Shown here piece by piece: positions 1-10,172 of a DNA stretch of 64,000 nucleotides. Position numbers and translations under genes: made by a program. The notes below the pieces were generated by a model. That model ran no database searches and was not told the origin of the DNA. It saw only the letters and a list, made by a program, of their open reading frames with translations. The DNA lies in assembly GCA_936432065.2 (NCBI GenBank), contig OW386290.2:144285677-144349676 (forward strand). The letters are read 5' to 3'. This DNA is from Rutpela maculata. Taxonomy: Eukaryota > Arthropoda > Insecta > Coleoptera > Cerambycidae. The number at the start of each line of letters is the position of its first letter. The stretch's first letter is position 1.

Positions 1-8
1 ATTCACTT

Positions 9-608
9 ATGGTCGTAGATGGGCTTTTGAGGAGAGCATGGGAAAGCCCAGATGGGAAGCAGGTTGCCATGCGTCTAGTGATTCCCAGGTGTCGTGTACC
101 AGAAGTACTCCAGGAAGCACATAATGAAACATCCAGCAGACACTTCGGCATAAACAAGACATTGAGTAGAGCACGGGAACAGTTCTATTGGGTTAATAGT
201 CGCCAGGATGTGGAGGCCTGGTGTCGCAAGTGTAAAAATTGTGCTGCCCGTGGAGAACCATTTTCGATGAGCAACTACAGAAATGGAAGCCGAGAACAGC
301 CGAAGAATGATCGAGAGCAGATGAACAGAACTAGTAACCGCTTGAAGGCTCGTTATGATCAGAATGCCAGTACAGGGGGATTCAAGGTGGGGGATCTGGT
401 TTGGCTGTACAATCCACAGCGGAAGGAATGGAGATCCCCGAAACTTCAACCTCCTTGGGATGGACCGTATACTGTTATTACCCGAATTAATGATGTCGTT
501 TATCGGATTCAACGAAACAAAAAGTCCAAGATGAAGATCGTACACTTGGATAGACTGGCGAAGTATGTGAAAGAGGCTGAATTGCCTGACCGGGACGTTC
601 AGACTTAA
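9..608 (+). pseudogene. Ty3/gypsy pol C-terminal fragment (integrase, core deleted)
   Basis: This open frame is the tail of a retrotransposon polyprotein. Residues about 25-83 form an integrase zinc-binding domain of the HHCC type: H-N-E near residue 38, then H at 45 and C-R-K-C-K-N-C near 75-81. The frame then jumps to an integrase C-terminal (GPY/F-like) module: F-K-V-G-D-L-V-W-L near 125, P-P-W-D-G-P-Y near 148, and H-L-D-R-L near 180. The DDE catalytic core that should lie between them, roughly 150-200 residues, is missing although the frame stays open, so the copy cannot encode a working integrase. The stop codon is followed at once by a polypurine tract and an LTR start, the usual end of a Ty3/gypsy element. 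The 5' part lies outside the window. Family call is confident; clade is not. Confidence 0.85.
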
Positions 609-619
609 GGAGGGGGCAG
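607..619 (+). other. Polypurine tract of Ty3/gypsy element
   Basis: A purine run (AAGGAGGGGGCAG) overlaps the pol stop codon and directly precedes TGTAATG, the probable LTR start. In LTR retrotransposons this tract primes plus-strand DNA synthesis. Confidence 0.6.
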
Positions 620-872
620 TGTAATGTGTTACAACCCTAGAATGATGTATTTGCACCTCATTTTTAAGTATAAAAGACCGACCGCATTCTCGGCGAGTAG
701 TTCAGAAAGTTCAGAAAGTATAGAAAGTGAGGTTAAGACTTCAAAGATAAACAAAGTGATAAACATTGTGATTTTAGTCAGTAAAGTGTATTTAAATTAA
801 TAATAGTATTGTGAAGTATCCAGTAAATATTTAATAAAGTGTGTTAGTGGACATCTCTTGTTATAATTTTTG
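620..872 (+). repeat. Ty3/gypsy 3' LTR
   Basis: The LTR starts with TGTAATG at 620, immediately after the polypurine tract. A TATAAAAG box lies at 669-676, followed by a short repeat of TTCAGAAAG around 700-720, and an AATAAA poly-A signal lies at 833-838. The right edge is inferred (about 872) because no second LTR is in the window to align. The following TGGAACCCACGG could be a primer binding site, which would imply a second element or a tandem arrangement, but I cannot match it to a tRNA. Confidence 0.6.
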
Positions 873-932
873 GAACCCACGGAATTTGCGAGGGTGGTTT
901 CCTAAGGGTGGAAACACGCGACAATATTATTA

Positions 933-1036
933 AAGTTCCATAAACAATTATTTCCAAATACAAAATTTTTTCGTTGTGTGATTTGGATAGAAAATCCGGA
1001 TATGGAAGTAGTGATTCCTTGGGCAACCGTTTTTAC
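933..1036 (-). repeat. Dispersed repeat family A, fragment
   Basis: Read on the minus strand this matches the first ~100 bp of the repeat at 53672-54319 (CCCAAGGAATCACTACTTCC onward, through the TTTGGAAATAATTG block) and the left piece at 5346-5392. It abuts the LTR region. No coding content. Confidence 0.7.
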
Positions 1037-2200
1037 AATGATATATTTGAAAATCAGTTATATCTGTCTGATACCTACCTATTATTTTCACTTTATTAAT
1101 GCACCACCCGCGTAGTACGACACCATATATAGCAGATTATTACAACTAATATCATATTATTCAATTTGATTTGTTAATTTTATCATCTTACAATAAAGGA
1201 AGATAATTCTAAAGCTTTTGTTACGGCCGCTGATTGTAGCCTTGCGCGATTTATGGTGAACGCGGGATGTACCGGGAACGAGTGGGGAAGCCTCGCGACT
1301 CCTCGCCGTAGCGCGCTTCGTTGTGTTTAAAAGGCTGTACCGCTTTTATTTACAGAGCTAGACCTAGCATTAATTGAGACAAAATGAAGTCTATGAAATT
1401 TGGCAGTTTTTGAATAGCTCAATACATAAGTGAGTTACAATGAGTTAGACCTTTCAAAAAAATTGACAATTTGTGTACCATCTAAATCAACGTCAATTTT
1501 TTAATGTTAAAGTTATTATTTTTGTAATAAATTATACATCAAATTAAAGAGAATCGTTTGTACTATAAAAATAAAAAATATATATATAATTTTATATTTT
1601 TTCGTTTGAGAGTTATTCGTGGTTGAATTTGAATTTTGTTATTTTCATTTTTTTTTTTTTTATTCTTGTAACTTCAGTCTCGACCAATGGAGAGTGTCGT
1701 CAAAAGTGATTTCCTATGTAAAAAAACCTGCTGAATAAAATGAAATAGGTTTTATTTGGTTATACCTCGGTATTGGGTTAGTGAACGATAGAGCCAGCCA
1801 TCCGACGTACTAGCTGTATAGTCAGGATTCTGGAGACGTTTATCTTTCAGTCCTAAGTACCTGTGAGACATACGGCTGAAAAGTGTCGCGCGCTACAAAT
1901 CGAAACCGACGGATGCGGGCACTCATTTGCGGTATATTAATTGAGTTATCTGGTGCGGTATTAGTATGTACATACAATATTCCTGTGTTAGGTTTTACCG
2001 GATTTTTTGTTTAAAATATGTAGTTATTAATATAGTTGTTTAAAATGCCTTAGGTTTAATTTTCATCATAACTTTAGAAACACGTAATTTATTATGTATT
2101 CATCTAACCTGTATAAATGGAATTGTCTCTAAATATTATAGATATGAATGTACTTATATCAGCTTAGTAAAATACTTTACAATTAATAATTAGAATAAGC
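1037..2200. other. Noncoding DNA with repeat fragments
   Basis: No gene is seen. A short CpG-rich island (about 1224-1330) stands out from the AT-rich surroundings. The block at about 1850-1940 (TACGGCTGAAAAGTGTCG, then CGAAACCGACGGATGCGGGC) reappears inverted in two pieces at 7514-7565 and 8018-8058, so it is a dispersed repeat. Confidence 0.5.
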
Positions 2201-4229
2201 TTATATCTTGAAAAATGCGAAGATTCATAACCATGAAGAAGATGATATAGTTATATTCTCCATACTAAAATTTTGTGTTTTGGAAGAACAGCAATAGTGG
2301 CACGTAACAGATATTTTTTTGTTGTCATTGTTTTTGTACAGCAAAATGAAAGTAAAGTTGTGGCTTCAAAAGTTCGATTCCAATTTTTTCTGCAATAAAA
2401 TAATTGAAGACGCAGCAACAGGCACTCATACCTCTCCTCCTTATAGCGACCCTTTTTATGTCTACCTATGTACTTAATGGGTGGGATAACACAAGCTAGA
2501 CATTTAGAGAGGGAAAAAAGACAGAATTTAAGACGGCAACTGAAAATTGGGAAACACTTAATCCTCTGGCAAAATATATAAATGACATGGAGGATTGCAA
2601 CGTCATGGAATTTATAAACACTGGCTCCATATTCTTCAAATGCCTGTATAGTACAGTCACTGAAGGTTTTCACCTCCGATTTCGTTGAACCTCCATCGAT
2701 TTTCATAAAAATTTGTGAGTAGTTAGAAAAATAACCCCAGGAATCGATAGAGGGACCAATTCTAAGCAAAATTTGTTATATAAAGTTAATAAAATAAATC
2801 AATACTTTTTGAGTTATTAAAGATCAAAGATTTTGATTTTTCGTGAAAAAAATGCATGTTTTAAAGCAGTTTTTCATAAATAACTCAAAAACTATAAGTT
2901 TTTACAAAAAAGTTGTCATTACCAAAATTGAAGCTAATAAAAAAACGAATAAATTCCTTCCTTAAAAAACCTTTTAATATTAATTCAAAGTGAGCTATAG
3001 GTAATTGAATGTATATTTTTTTTCGGCGAGTACTCAAATCTAAGTATTCAAGCTTAAATAACGGGAAAACGATGCATTTTATAAAATATACTGAACACTT
3101 TTCAAAGTACTCAGAAATACCTATCAAATGAGCTGTAGAAGAAGTTGATAGCATCAAAATTAAGCAAGTTATGATGAAAATAAGAGGACCCTTTCGAATT
3201 TTTTAGGAAAAAGTGAAAAATAAAACCTACGCCATTTCCACGAAAATTAAAATTTATAGTAATCCCTATAAGACTTCTTTATTTTAGCATAAGTAATGAC
3301 TTTAAAAATTTTGACCGGTTTAGAATGCATATTTTTGAAAAAAAATATGATTTAAAAAAATCAGAATTTTTCAAATTTTCGTAAATTTCATTTTCTTTTG
3401 ATAATAACTCCAAAAATACTCGATATACGTAAAAAATAATAGAGAACGAAATTTGAGTTTTTTTTTAACAAAGGTTTTAGTTTTTTTTAATTTTTGTAGG
3501 ATAAAAAATAACCGAGATAGAAACGTTTAGAGCCTAAATTTTACTGCGAGAACCATGTAACCGGGGCCCTTTAACCTTTTATCCTTTAACCTTTTATCTT
3601 TTAAAAATAAGGGTTTAAAAGATTAAATTAATACGATAATACGATATACATAATCTTATAGCCCTTGAAATTACCTTTCAAATGGTTTTTGGATGAACCT
3701 GATATCATAAAAATTAACGGAGTTATTGTAAAAAAACCAATAACATTTTTTTGGAAAAATTTTTTGAGCAGAGATTTTGTATGCATATATACGAAAAAAG
3801 ATAGTAAGAAGTAGACGTGTCGATAGGTACATGCTCACAAAATATATATGTGTGAGTGTGTGTATGTTTCTTTTGAAGATAGAAAAAGTGAAAGGAATTC
3901 TGAACATCTGCTCGAAAACATAGTGGGGCTTTCTAGTATGCTGTGTGTCTATTGAATATTTCAGTATATTTCCAAAAGCGGAGTAAAATACACGTGGTAC
4001 TCTTTATCAGTGGTTAGCACTTAAAGAGTGAAAAATTAAATTTAATGTACTATTAATATTTGATTAATTTATGAAACATTATTTAAATAAAAAATGAATA
4101 AACTTTTCATATATTTTAATATTTATTTTAATACATTTTCCTCTTAAATAATAAATTAAATTTTTATAAGTCACATAAGCACTGAAAAAATTGTTTCCAA
4201 CGTTAAATTATGCTTTTTCATCAATTTGT
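2200..4229. other. AT-rich decayed repeats, no gene
   Basis: A 172-codon minus-strand frame (2251-2769) occurs here, but it has no recognisable domain and sits in dispersed repeat. The segment at 2655-2725 is an inverted copy of 4875-4925 (share ATCGATGGAGGTTC and GAAATCGGAGGT). The rest is poly-A/T-rich with repeated phrases such as ataactcaaaaa. A CTTTTATCCTTTAACC-type short tandem repeat lies near 3570-3610. Confidence 0.5.
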
Positions 4230-4830
4230 GCACGAAGGGTAGTTTGGGGAATGTGAAAAGAATAATATTAATAAAGTTTGAAATATATTAATAAAGTTTA
4301 TCATAAGTAATAAAAAAGATTCTAAATAATTAAAGCTATTAAAGCTGATAAAAAAAAATTCCATTATTTTTATGACAAGTGGTAGTTTTTAAGGGTGGAA
4401 AATTTCGCAATAAATAAATAATTACTTTAATACTCAGTAAATGAGATTTCAATTCAGTAATGTATTATTCAAATGATTAAAGTTTCTTGAAACCAATTTT
4501 TTCAATGATTCTGCATTAAGGGGGTGGTTTTTAAGGGTTGAAATTTCACAGTCAACCAAAAATTACATCATAAACATTAAACAAACCGTTTGTGTAATGT
4601 TAATATGCGATTTCATATTTCAGAAATACAAAAAATGATTTTTTCATGATTTTAGATTTAAGTGGTGGTTGCTAAAATTAATTAAAATCATAAATCATGC
4701 ATATGAGTGTTGAAAAATATTTATTTTATCTAATTAAACGAGATTACTTACGCCAGAATGCTTAAATCTGCATTTTTTCCCATTTTTAACAAAAGGGGTG
4801 GATTTCACCCCTAAAATGCAAAAAGCGCGA
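4230..4830 (+). repeat. Degenerate ~140-bp tandem repeat
   Basis: A phrase of the form GGTGGTTTTTAAGGGTGGAAATTTCAC recurs in decayed form near 4379, 4518, 4659 and 4791, spaced about 130-141 bp apart, with AT-rich filler between. No coding content. Four recognisable units, strongly diverged. Confidence 0.5.
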
Positions 4831-5167
4831 GTCGAGCATATGTCACTTTTGAAGTTGAGGGTAAAATATACTCAATCCCAAATTTTCATGCAAATCGATG
4901 GAGGTTCACCGAAATCGGAGGTAATAGTTGATTTTTACCTTCATTCGCTGTACTATATTTCCACGTAAGCCTTAAAGAACTAAGGGCATATTTATTTTTA
5001 AACTGCAAGAGCGATATAGAGTTTTACCACCTATTGAAGATATGTGCCTTTAAACTCCTTATTTGGAAGAAAACAGGTAACATGTCTACAAAACTTCCAG
5101 ATGTTCTTCAGTATGATTAGACATTGACAAAAGGTGTACTGATACAATCGAAGCCAGTCACTTCTAA

Positions 5168-5265
5168 GTAGTCGTTTGCAAGTGTAAGAATAATATTTGC
5201 AACAAGAGGTGTTTTTGCAAGAGATCTGGAGAATTGGTGTTGCATTGTTATTGTGTTAGCTAAAT
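5168..5265 (+). pseudogene. CXC (tesmin-like) motif remnant
   Basis: In one frame this short stretch encodes V-V-C-K-C-K-N-N-I-C-N-K-R-C-F-C-K-R-S-G-E followed by more cysteines: the CxC, four residues, C, then CxC spacing of a tesmin/TSO1-type CXC zinc-binding motif. Similar motifs occur at 12196-12300 and 46068-46170, where they sit at the C-terminus of a multi-copy TE-like gene. No longer frame surrounds it, so it is a small decayed piece. Confidence 0.5.
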
Positions 5266-5345
5266 GTACTGATGAAAACTTATAATTATAATCATTTCTA
5301 ATTATTAATTGTAATGTATTTCGCTTAGCTGATATAAATACAAAC

Positions 5346-5437
5346 CACTGCCCAAGGAATCACTACTTCCACATCCAGATTTTCTATCCAAGACTCTTCC
5401 AGGTCTCCCATTACCACCCTATCCCCACAGTAGTGGG
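5346..5437 (+). repeat. Dispersed repeat family A, left piece
   Basis: This matches the start of the repeat at 53672 (CCCAAGGAATCACTACTTCC, then CCAGATTTTCTATCCAAG). It is cut at about 5437 by the retroposon at 5438-6993 and resumes at about 7004. Confidence 0.65.
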
Positions 5438-6993
5438 TTTTTTTTTGTTTTTTTTTTTTTTTTGGCGAGGAGGGGAAACCCACACGGGCTGCCCATCCCT
5501 ACTTGGAATGGGTCTGAGTGTCAGCCTCAAACTGACTAAAACCCCTCCTCCCAGGGCTCGTCTGTAAGGAATACTCCGAGGGCACTGCAGCCTCCTGGGC
5601 TTATTGTGCTCTCCCTGTTTTTAGTTTACACTGTCCATTTGCACTGTCCATTTTAATACTCCTGTATCTTTGACAAGGTGATACATTTCTGAAAATGGGC
5701 GAGTTATGATAGTCTCCAGGTCTGGTTGTGTTTGCTCGTAGATATTATAACTCACTCTACCCATTTTTCCTGTGCCGTTGGCAGCAGGTCTGAGAAAATG
5801 GGCAGAGTGGTAGTTGCCAGGTCCATTGTCTTTCCCCGTTGATATTATATCTTGCAGTCCAGACCCTGCAGTCGTATAATATCCTTTGTCAGCAACGGCT
5901 TCGCTACGCGGCGTTCCTCGCTGGACACCATCCCAGTCAAGTCCTCGTCGCGCGCGACGTCACTTTACTTCGGTGCTCTGTTCGGCAACAGTCTCGCCAT
6001 GCGGTGTCCCTTGATGGTCCATAACCCCATCAAGTCCACACTGCTAGCGACGTTGCTTCACTTCACAGCTGTAGCCTCCTCATTGTGATGCAGTTTTATC
6101 TAGAATAGATCTATTTTCCCATTCCTTCAACCTTTTGAAGGTTGCTCTTCCAGGCTATGCTCCTTGTCAGCAACGGCGTCGCTACGCGGTATTCCTTGAT
6201 GGTCCGTCACCCCAGTCAAGTCCACGCCGCTTGCGATGTTGCTTCACTTCACGCCCCTGCATCACTTTAGTAAGGACCGCTGTGGCCTCCTTACTATGAT
6301 GCAGGTTTATCTGCACCTTCAGCTAGAATGGGCCTGTTTTTCCCTTTCCTTCCTGAGGGTTACCCTCCTCTGTCTCGAGAATCCAGACGGGAGGCTCAGG
6401 CGCTTTGGAAGGTCCTTGGTGTTGACCGAAGTCACGGACACCCCCTCCCCCAGCTCCATCACCTCCCGCACTGCGCTCGTGGGCTGATGGGAGGGTCTGC
6501 ACAGAACATGCTGAGGAACCCCCTCCCTCTCCACGAGTAAGGGTAAAAGATGGTCGCCACGCACGGAGCCCCTTACATACGTGGAAGGCATTTATACAAC
6601 GGGGTGCGCCTGTGCCCCGAGGCATGTCGCTAGTGGTCGGGCTCCCCCCCGACCATGCGTCCCATCGGCGCGCACAATACCTTGGGATTGGGGAAGTTTT
6701 TATGGTGGTACTTCATCCACGTGGTCAGGGCGGTGAAGCCAAGACCCATGTGCCCCCGGAGAGACGTACCCCTGACCTGGGTCAGTGGCACGCCACTCCA
6801 AGCGGTTTACGGTGTGTGAGCTGGTCCGCGACGTGGTTTTAGCCGGGGTGGATTGGGTTATTAGCCCTACCCCCCAGCAGTATGACCACGTTAACCCTAC
6901 TCCTCGCGGAGTCTGGCCGTTCTCCTATCCGCCACCTGGGGACGCGCCTGGCAGGTGCTCAACCCCCCACCCTCTTTAAAGGATGGTACCAGG
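5438..6993 (-). mobile_element. GC-rich non-LTR retroposon, internally deleted
   Basis: Base composition jumps to about half G+C here. On the plus strand the insert begins with a T run (5438-5465), i.e. a poly-A tail of a minus-strand element, and its 5' end lies near 6993. It is flanked by CAGTAGTGGG (5428-5437) and CAGTATTGGG (6994-7003), a 10-bp target-site duplication with one mismatch. The open frames inside are short and none shows reverse transcriptase or endonuclease motifs, so this is a non-autonomous or deleted copy carrying mostly LINE-like end sequences. Two ~100-bp blocks around 5880-5970 and 6165-6245 (GTCAGCAACGGC, CTACGCGG, CCAGTCAAGTCC) are diverged internal repeats. Clade unknown. 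Confidence 0.6.
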
Positions 6994-7003
6994 CAGTATT
7001 GGG

Positions 7004-7440
7004 GTTGGCTGAAGTAAAAAAAAATTGATGCGTTTTGTACACAATCTAAATCACATTTTTTAACCCATTTAATAATGTTGTGGCGGTGGTAATGAGGGTG
7101 GTAGTGGGGTAGCTCATGCCAAAAAATGTTTGAGATCTTGGCCTGTACAAACACTAAATCCCAATTTTATAAACTCTTGTTTGCTTTACTAGTTTTCGCC
7201 CCTTTACCCACATTTACCCCCCAACCCTTCAACGGAATAATATCAATATATAATAATCTAATTATATAACGTGTAGATGTACTGTAGGTGTACCAAATTT
7301 CAAGTCAATATCATGAACTATTCCAGAGTAATCGTGCGCCCAAAGAAAGTTACAGACAAGACGGACTGACTGGTTTTTTAAATTTTGTTCCAACTTAAAA
7401 TTTCAACGCTTGATGACATCCTAATCCTAGTTGAACAAAA
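7004..7440 (+). repeat. Dispersed repeat family A, right piece
   Basis: This matches 53850-54270 closely (GGTGGTAATG, TTTACCCCCCAACCCT, TACCAAATTTCAAGTCAATA, AAAGTTACAGACA blocks in the same order). Together with 5346-5437 it is one copy split by the retroposon. Confidence 0.7.
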
Positions 7441-8099
7441 TAAATACCATTTTTTTTATTGTTACTCTACCTCCAATATTGTTCCTATTAATACAGTATC
7501 AAATAACTAAATCTAATGCAAAAGGGTGCCCGCATACGTCGGTTTCAACTCGTAGCGCGCTCGTTCGCAGGACGGCCAAATTTTAAAAAAATCATATCTT
7601 CCGTTTCACTCAAAATATCAGTATGAATCAATCACTAAAAATAATTTTGGTCTTTTCTTGTAATTTCGTACGATCTAGTTTTTGTCAATTTCCCAAAATA
7701 AAAAAAAAAACCTCGCATGCTACATTTTTCAATGCGCTGGCTGCGTAGAAGTTCACTACATGTTTTTTTCTAAAATTTCTATAAATATTAGATGTGTTTT
7801 GACTACACTGTTGCATTAAATGGACTGTATGCTACAATTTGAAAAAAAATAGATTTTTAGCTTATTTTTTGTGGGAGAAAAAGCAAGTTATACTTTAAAA
7901 ATTCAATTTTTCATAATTTCCGAAACGAGGGTAAATTCGCGGATTCAGGGTTGAAGGCAATCCTCGATTTTTATGCGCCCTCCGAATTCGGATTCAGCAG
8001 ACAATTTTACATCGAGTACGATACTTTTCAGCCGTATGTGTGATAGGTACTTAGGCATCAAAAAATAAGCCTTAAATTGGAGCTGAGATTCCCGACTAG
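7441..8099. other. Noncoding, dispersed repeats
   Basis: No gene. Blocks at 7514-7565 and 8018-8058 are inverted relatives of 1850-1940. Confidence 0.5.
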
Positions 8100-9694
8100 T
8101 AATAAGTAAAAATATTTTTTTATGTTATTAAACATTAATTTAAAAAAATTATGGTATTATTTAGACACATAAAGGAACAATATCCCGTTGGAAAAAAATT
8201 GTTTCATCGATTTTTCATAAAATGAACCTATTGTTAATTAACAATTTTTTTTAGAATTTACGTTTATATTTCAAGTCGGATAATTGTTAAACAAAAGCCA
8301 TTAAAATTATTTCGCTTCGTGGAGACCTTATGTCAACTATACTTTATGGGATTATGATATTGCGATGTTTTTAATTGTTATATTCCATTAGTTATTAATT
8401 ATTTAACCTAACAAAAAATGAAAAAATGAAAAAGGAAGGCTGAAAATTTAAATTATTATTACTGTTTTTACATTAAAAAATACTATAAAATTACACAAAC
8501 TTTAAATTTTTATTGCTATTTGTTTAAATAAATTTCACAAACAAATAGATAAATTACTTATTTACCATTATATTTGTTATAAAATATTAATTTTCTTAAT
8601 TTTTTTTTAACTGTTTATAATCATTTTTTTCATTTTTTCATTATTTAAACAAATTATTAAGAAAAAATTGTATTCTTAAAATTGATTATTTGCAATTCTT
8701 TACAAGGTGGAAAAAAGAAAAAAAAATGTTTTTAACTTATGTATTTGTTTATTTAATAAACAATTTGTTTTTAACAATCGCCGAACGTGTTTATATATTT
8801 TTTTTTTTTAGATAAAAAAACAAACAAAAACAACCGTATACATAAACATGCAAAAAAATGTTTAATATTTTTTATAGAATTTTAAATTTAATTTTTTTTG
8901 ACATGTTTATGTATACGATTGTTTTTGTTTGTTTTTTTTTCTATCTAAAAAGAATATAAACACATTCGGCGATTGGTAATACCAAATTGTTTATTAAATA
9001 AACAAATGAATTAACGACAAAAAATTCTTTTTTCCATCTTGTAGAGAATTGCAAATAATAAATTTTAAAAACAAAATTGTTTCTTAATAATTTATTTAAA
9101 TAATGAAAAAAGGAAAAAAAATGATTATAAGCAATTAAAAAAATTTTTCTCAAGAATTTTTGTTTAATCACAATATTTTATAATAAATATAATGGCAAAA
9201 AAACTTTTTTCAAAGATACGTAATTTATCTATTTGTTTATAAAATTTGTTTAAACAAATAGCAATAAAAATTTAAAGTTTATGTAATCTTGTATTATTTT
9301 TGAATATAAAAACACTAATAATAATTCAAATTAAAAAAAAATGTTCACCCTCTCTTTTTCATTTTTTAGTTTTTTGTTAGGTTAAATAATTAATAACTTA
9401 TAGACTATAACAATTAAAAACATCGCAAAGCCATAATCCCATAAAGTCTAGTTGACATAAGGTCTCCACGAAGCGAAATAATTTTAGTGGCTTTTGTTTA
9501 ACAATTATCCGACTAGAAATATAAACGCAAACTATAAAAAAAATTGTTAATTAATCATAGGCTCATTTTATGAAAAATCGCTGAAACAATATTTTTCCAA
9601 CGGGATATTGTTCCTTTAAGGGTCTAAATTATATCATAATTTTTAAAAAAATTTAAATTAAAATTTAATAACACAAAAATATTTTTACTTATTA
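8100..9694. repeat. Giant palindrome / foldback element (~1.6 kb)
   Basis: The two halves are near-perfect reverse complements about a centre near 8890. The outer ends read AATAAGTAAAAATATTTTT (left) and its complement at 9675-9694. Matching landmarks run through both arms: CGCTTCGTGGAGACCTTATG at about 8320 against its complement at 9460, AACAATATCCCGTTGG against its complement at 9600, and AATCGCCGAA against its complement near 8965. Arms are about 780 bp with almost no spacer. No transposase frame. Most likely a foldback-type non-autonomous DNA element. Confidence 0.8.
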
Positions 9695-10078
9695 CGGCCG
9701 GTTTCAGAGCATCGTAACGGCTTAGTGTTCGCCGCGCGGAGCTCTATTTTCAACATTAAATTAAAATTATTAATAATAAAGTTACGGTTTCGGGAGTTGG
9801 GACTTTTTTATTGGAAATTTCTTCCTCTTTAAGAATCCTTCTTTAAAATTTCTTAAATATTAATAGTTTTCGAGTTATTTGCAAAAAACGGAACTCATTA
9901 TCTTTTCAATCTTCATTTGTTTATAACTTTTGCAATTGTGTGCGGGTTTGAAAGTTTTGCACATTTTTCTAGACGTCATTCCGAATCCAATGAGCCCTCA
10001 CTCATATTTTTACGAGCTTTATCAGGCATTAACACGGCTTTGAACTTGTGAACTAGTCTATAACTGAGTATTTTGTAG
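9695..10078. other. Noncoding, upstream of CCAPR TM3 exon
   Basis: Dispersed repeat phrases (GACGTCATTCCGAATCCAAT at about 9974 also occurs in similar form near 11610). The splice acceptor ends at 10078. Confidence 0.5.
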
Positions 10079-10172
10079 GTGATCGTGACCTATGCCTCGA
10101 CTTATGTCTTGGTGGCTCTAAGTATTGACAGATACGATGCCATTAGACATCCAATGAAGTTCTCTGGAAGTT
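10079..10172 (+). CDS. CCAPR: CCAPR exon: TM3 and DRY motif
   Basis: After an acceptor TTTTGTAG the exon encodes VIVTYASTYVLVALSIDRYD and then AIRHPMKFSGS, the end of TM3 with the D-R-Y G-protein-coupling motif and the second intracellular loop. It ends in phase 1 (a single T) before GTAAGT; the T joins GG of the next exon to make Trp. Confidence 0.9.

Noticed and set aside
2251..2769. 172-codon minus-strand frame
   Set aside because: No domain recognised; lies in dispersed repeat whose other copies do not keep the frame.
6236..6979. Overlapping open frames on both strands in the GC-rich block
   Set aside because: High G+C removes stop codons; none shows a domain, and the block is a retroposon with a poly-A tail and target duplication.
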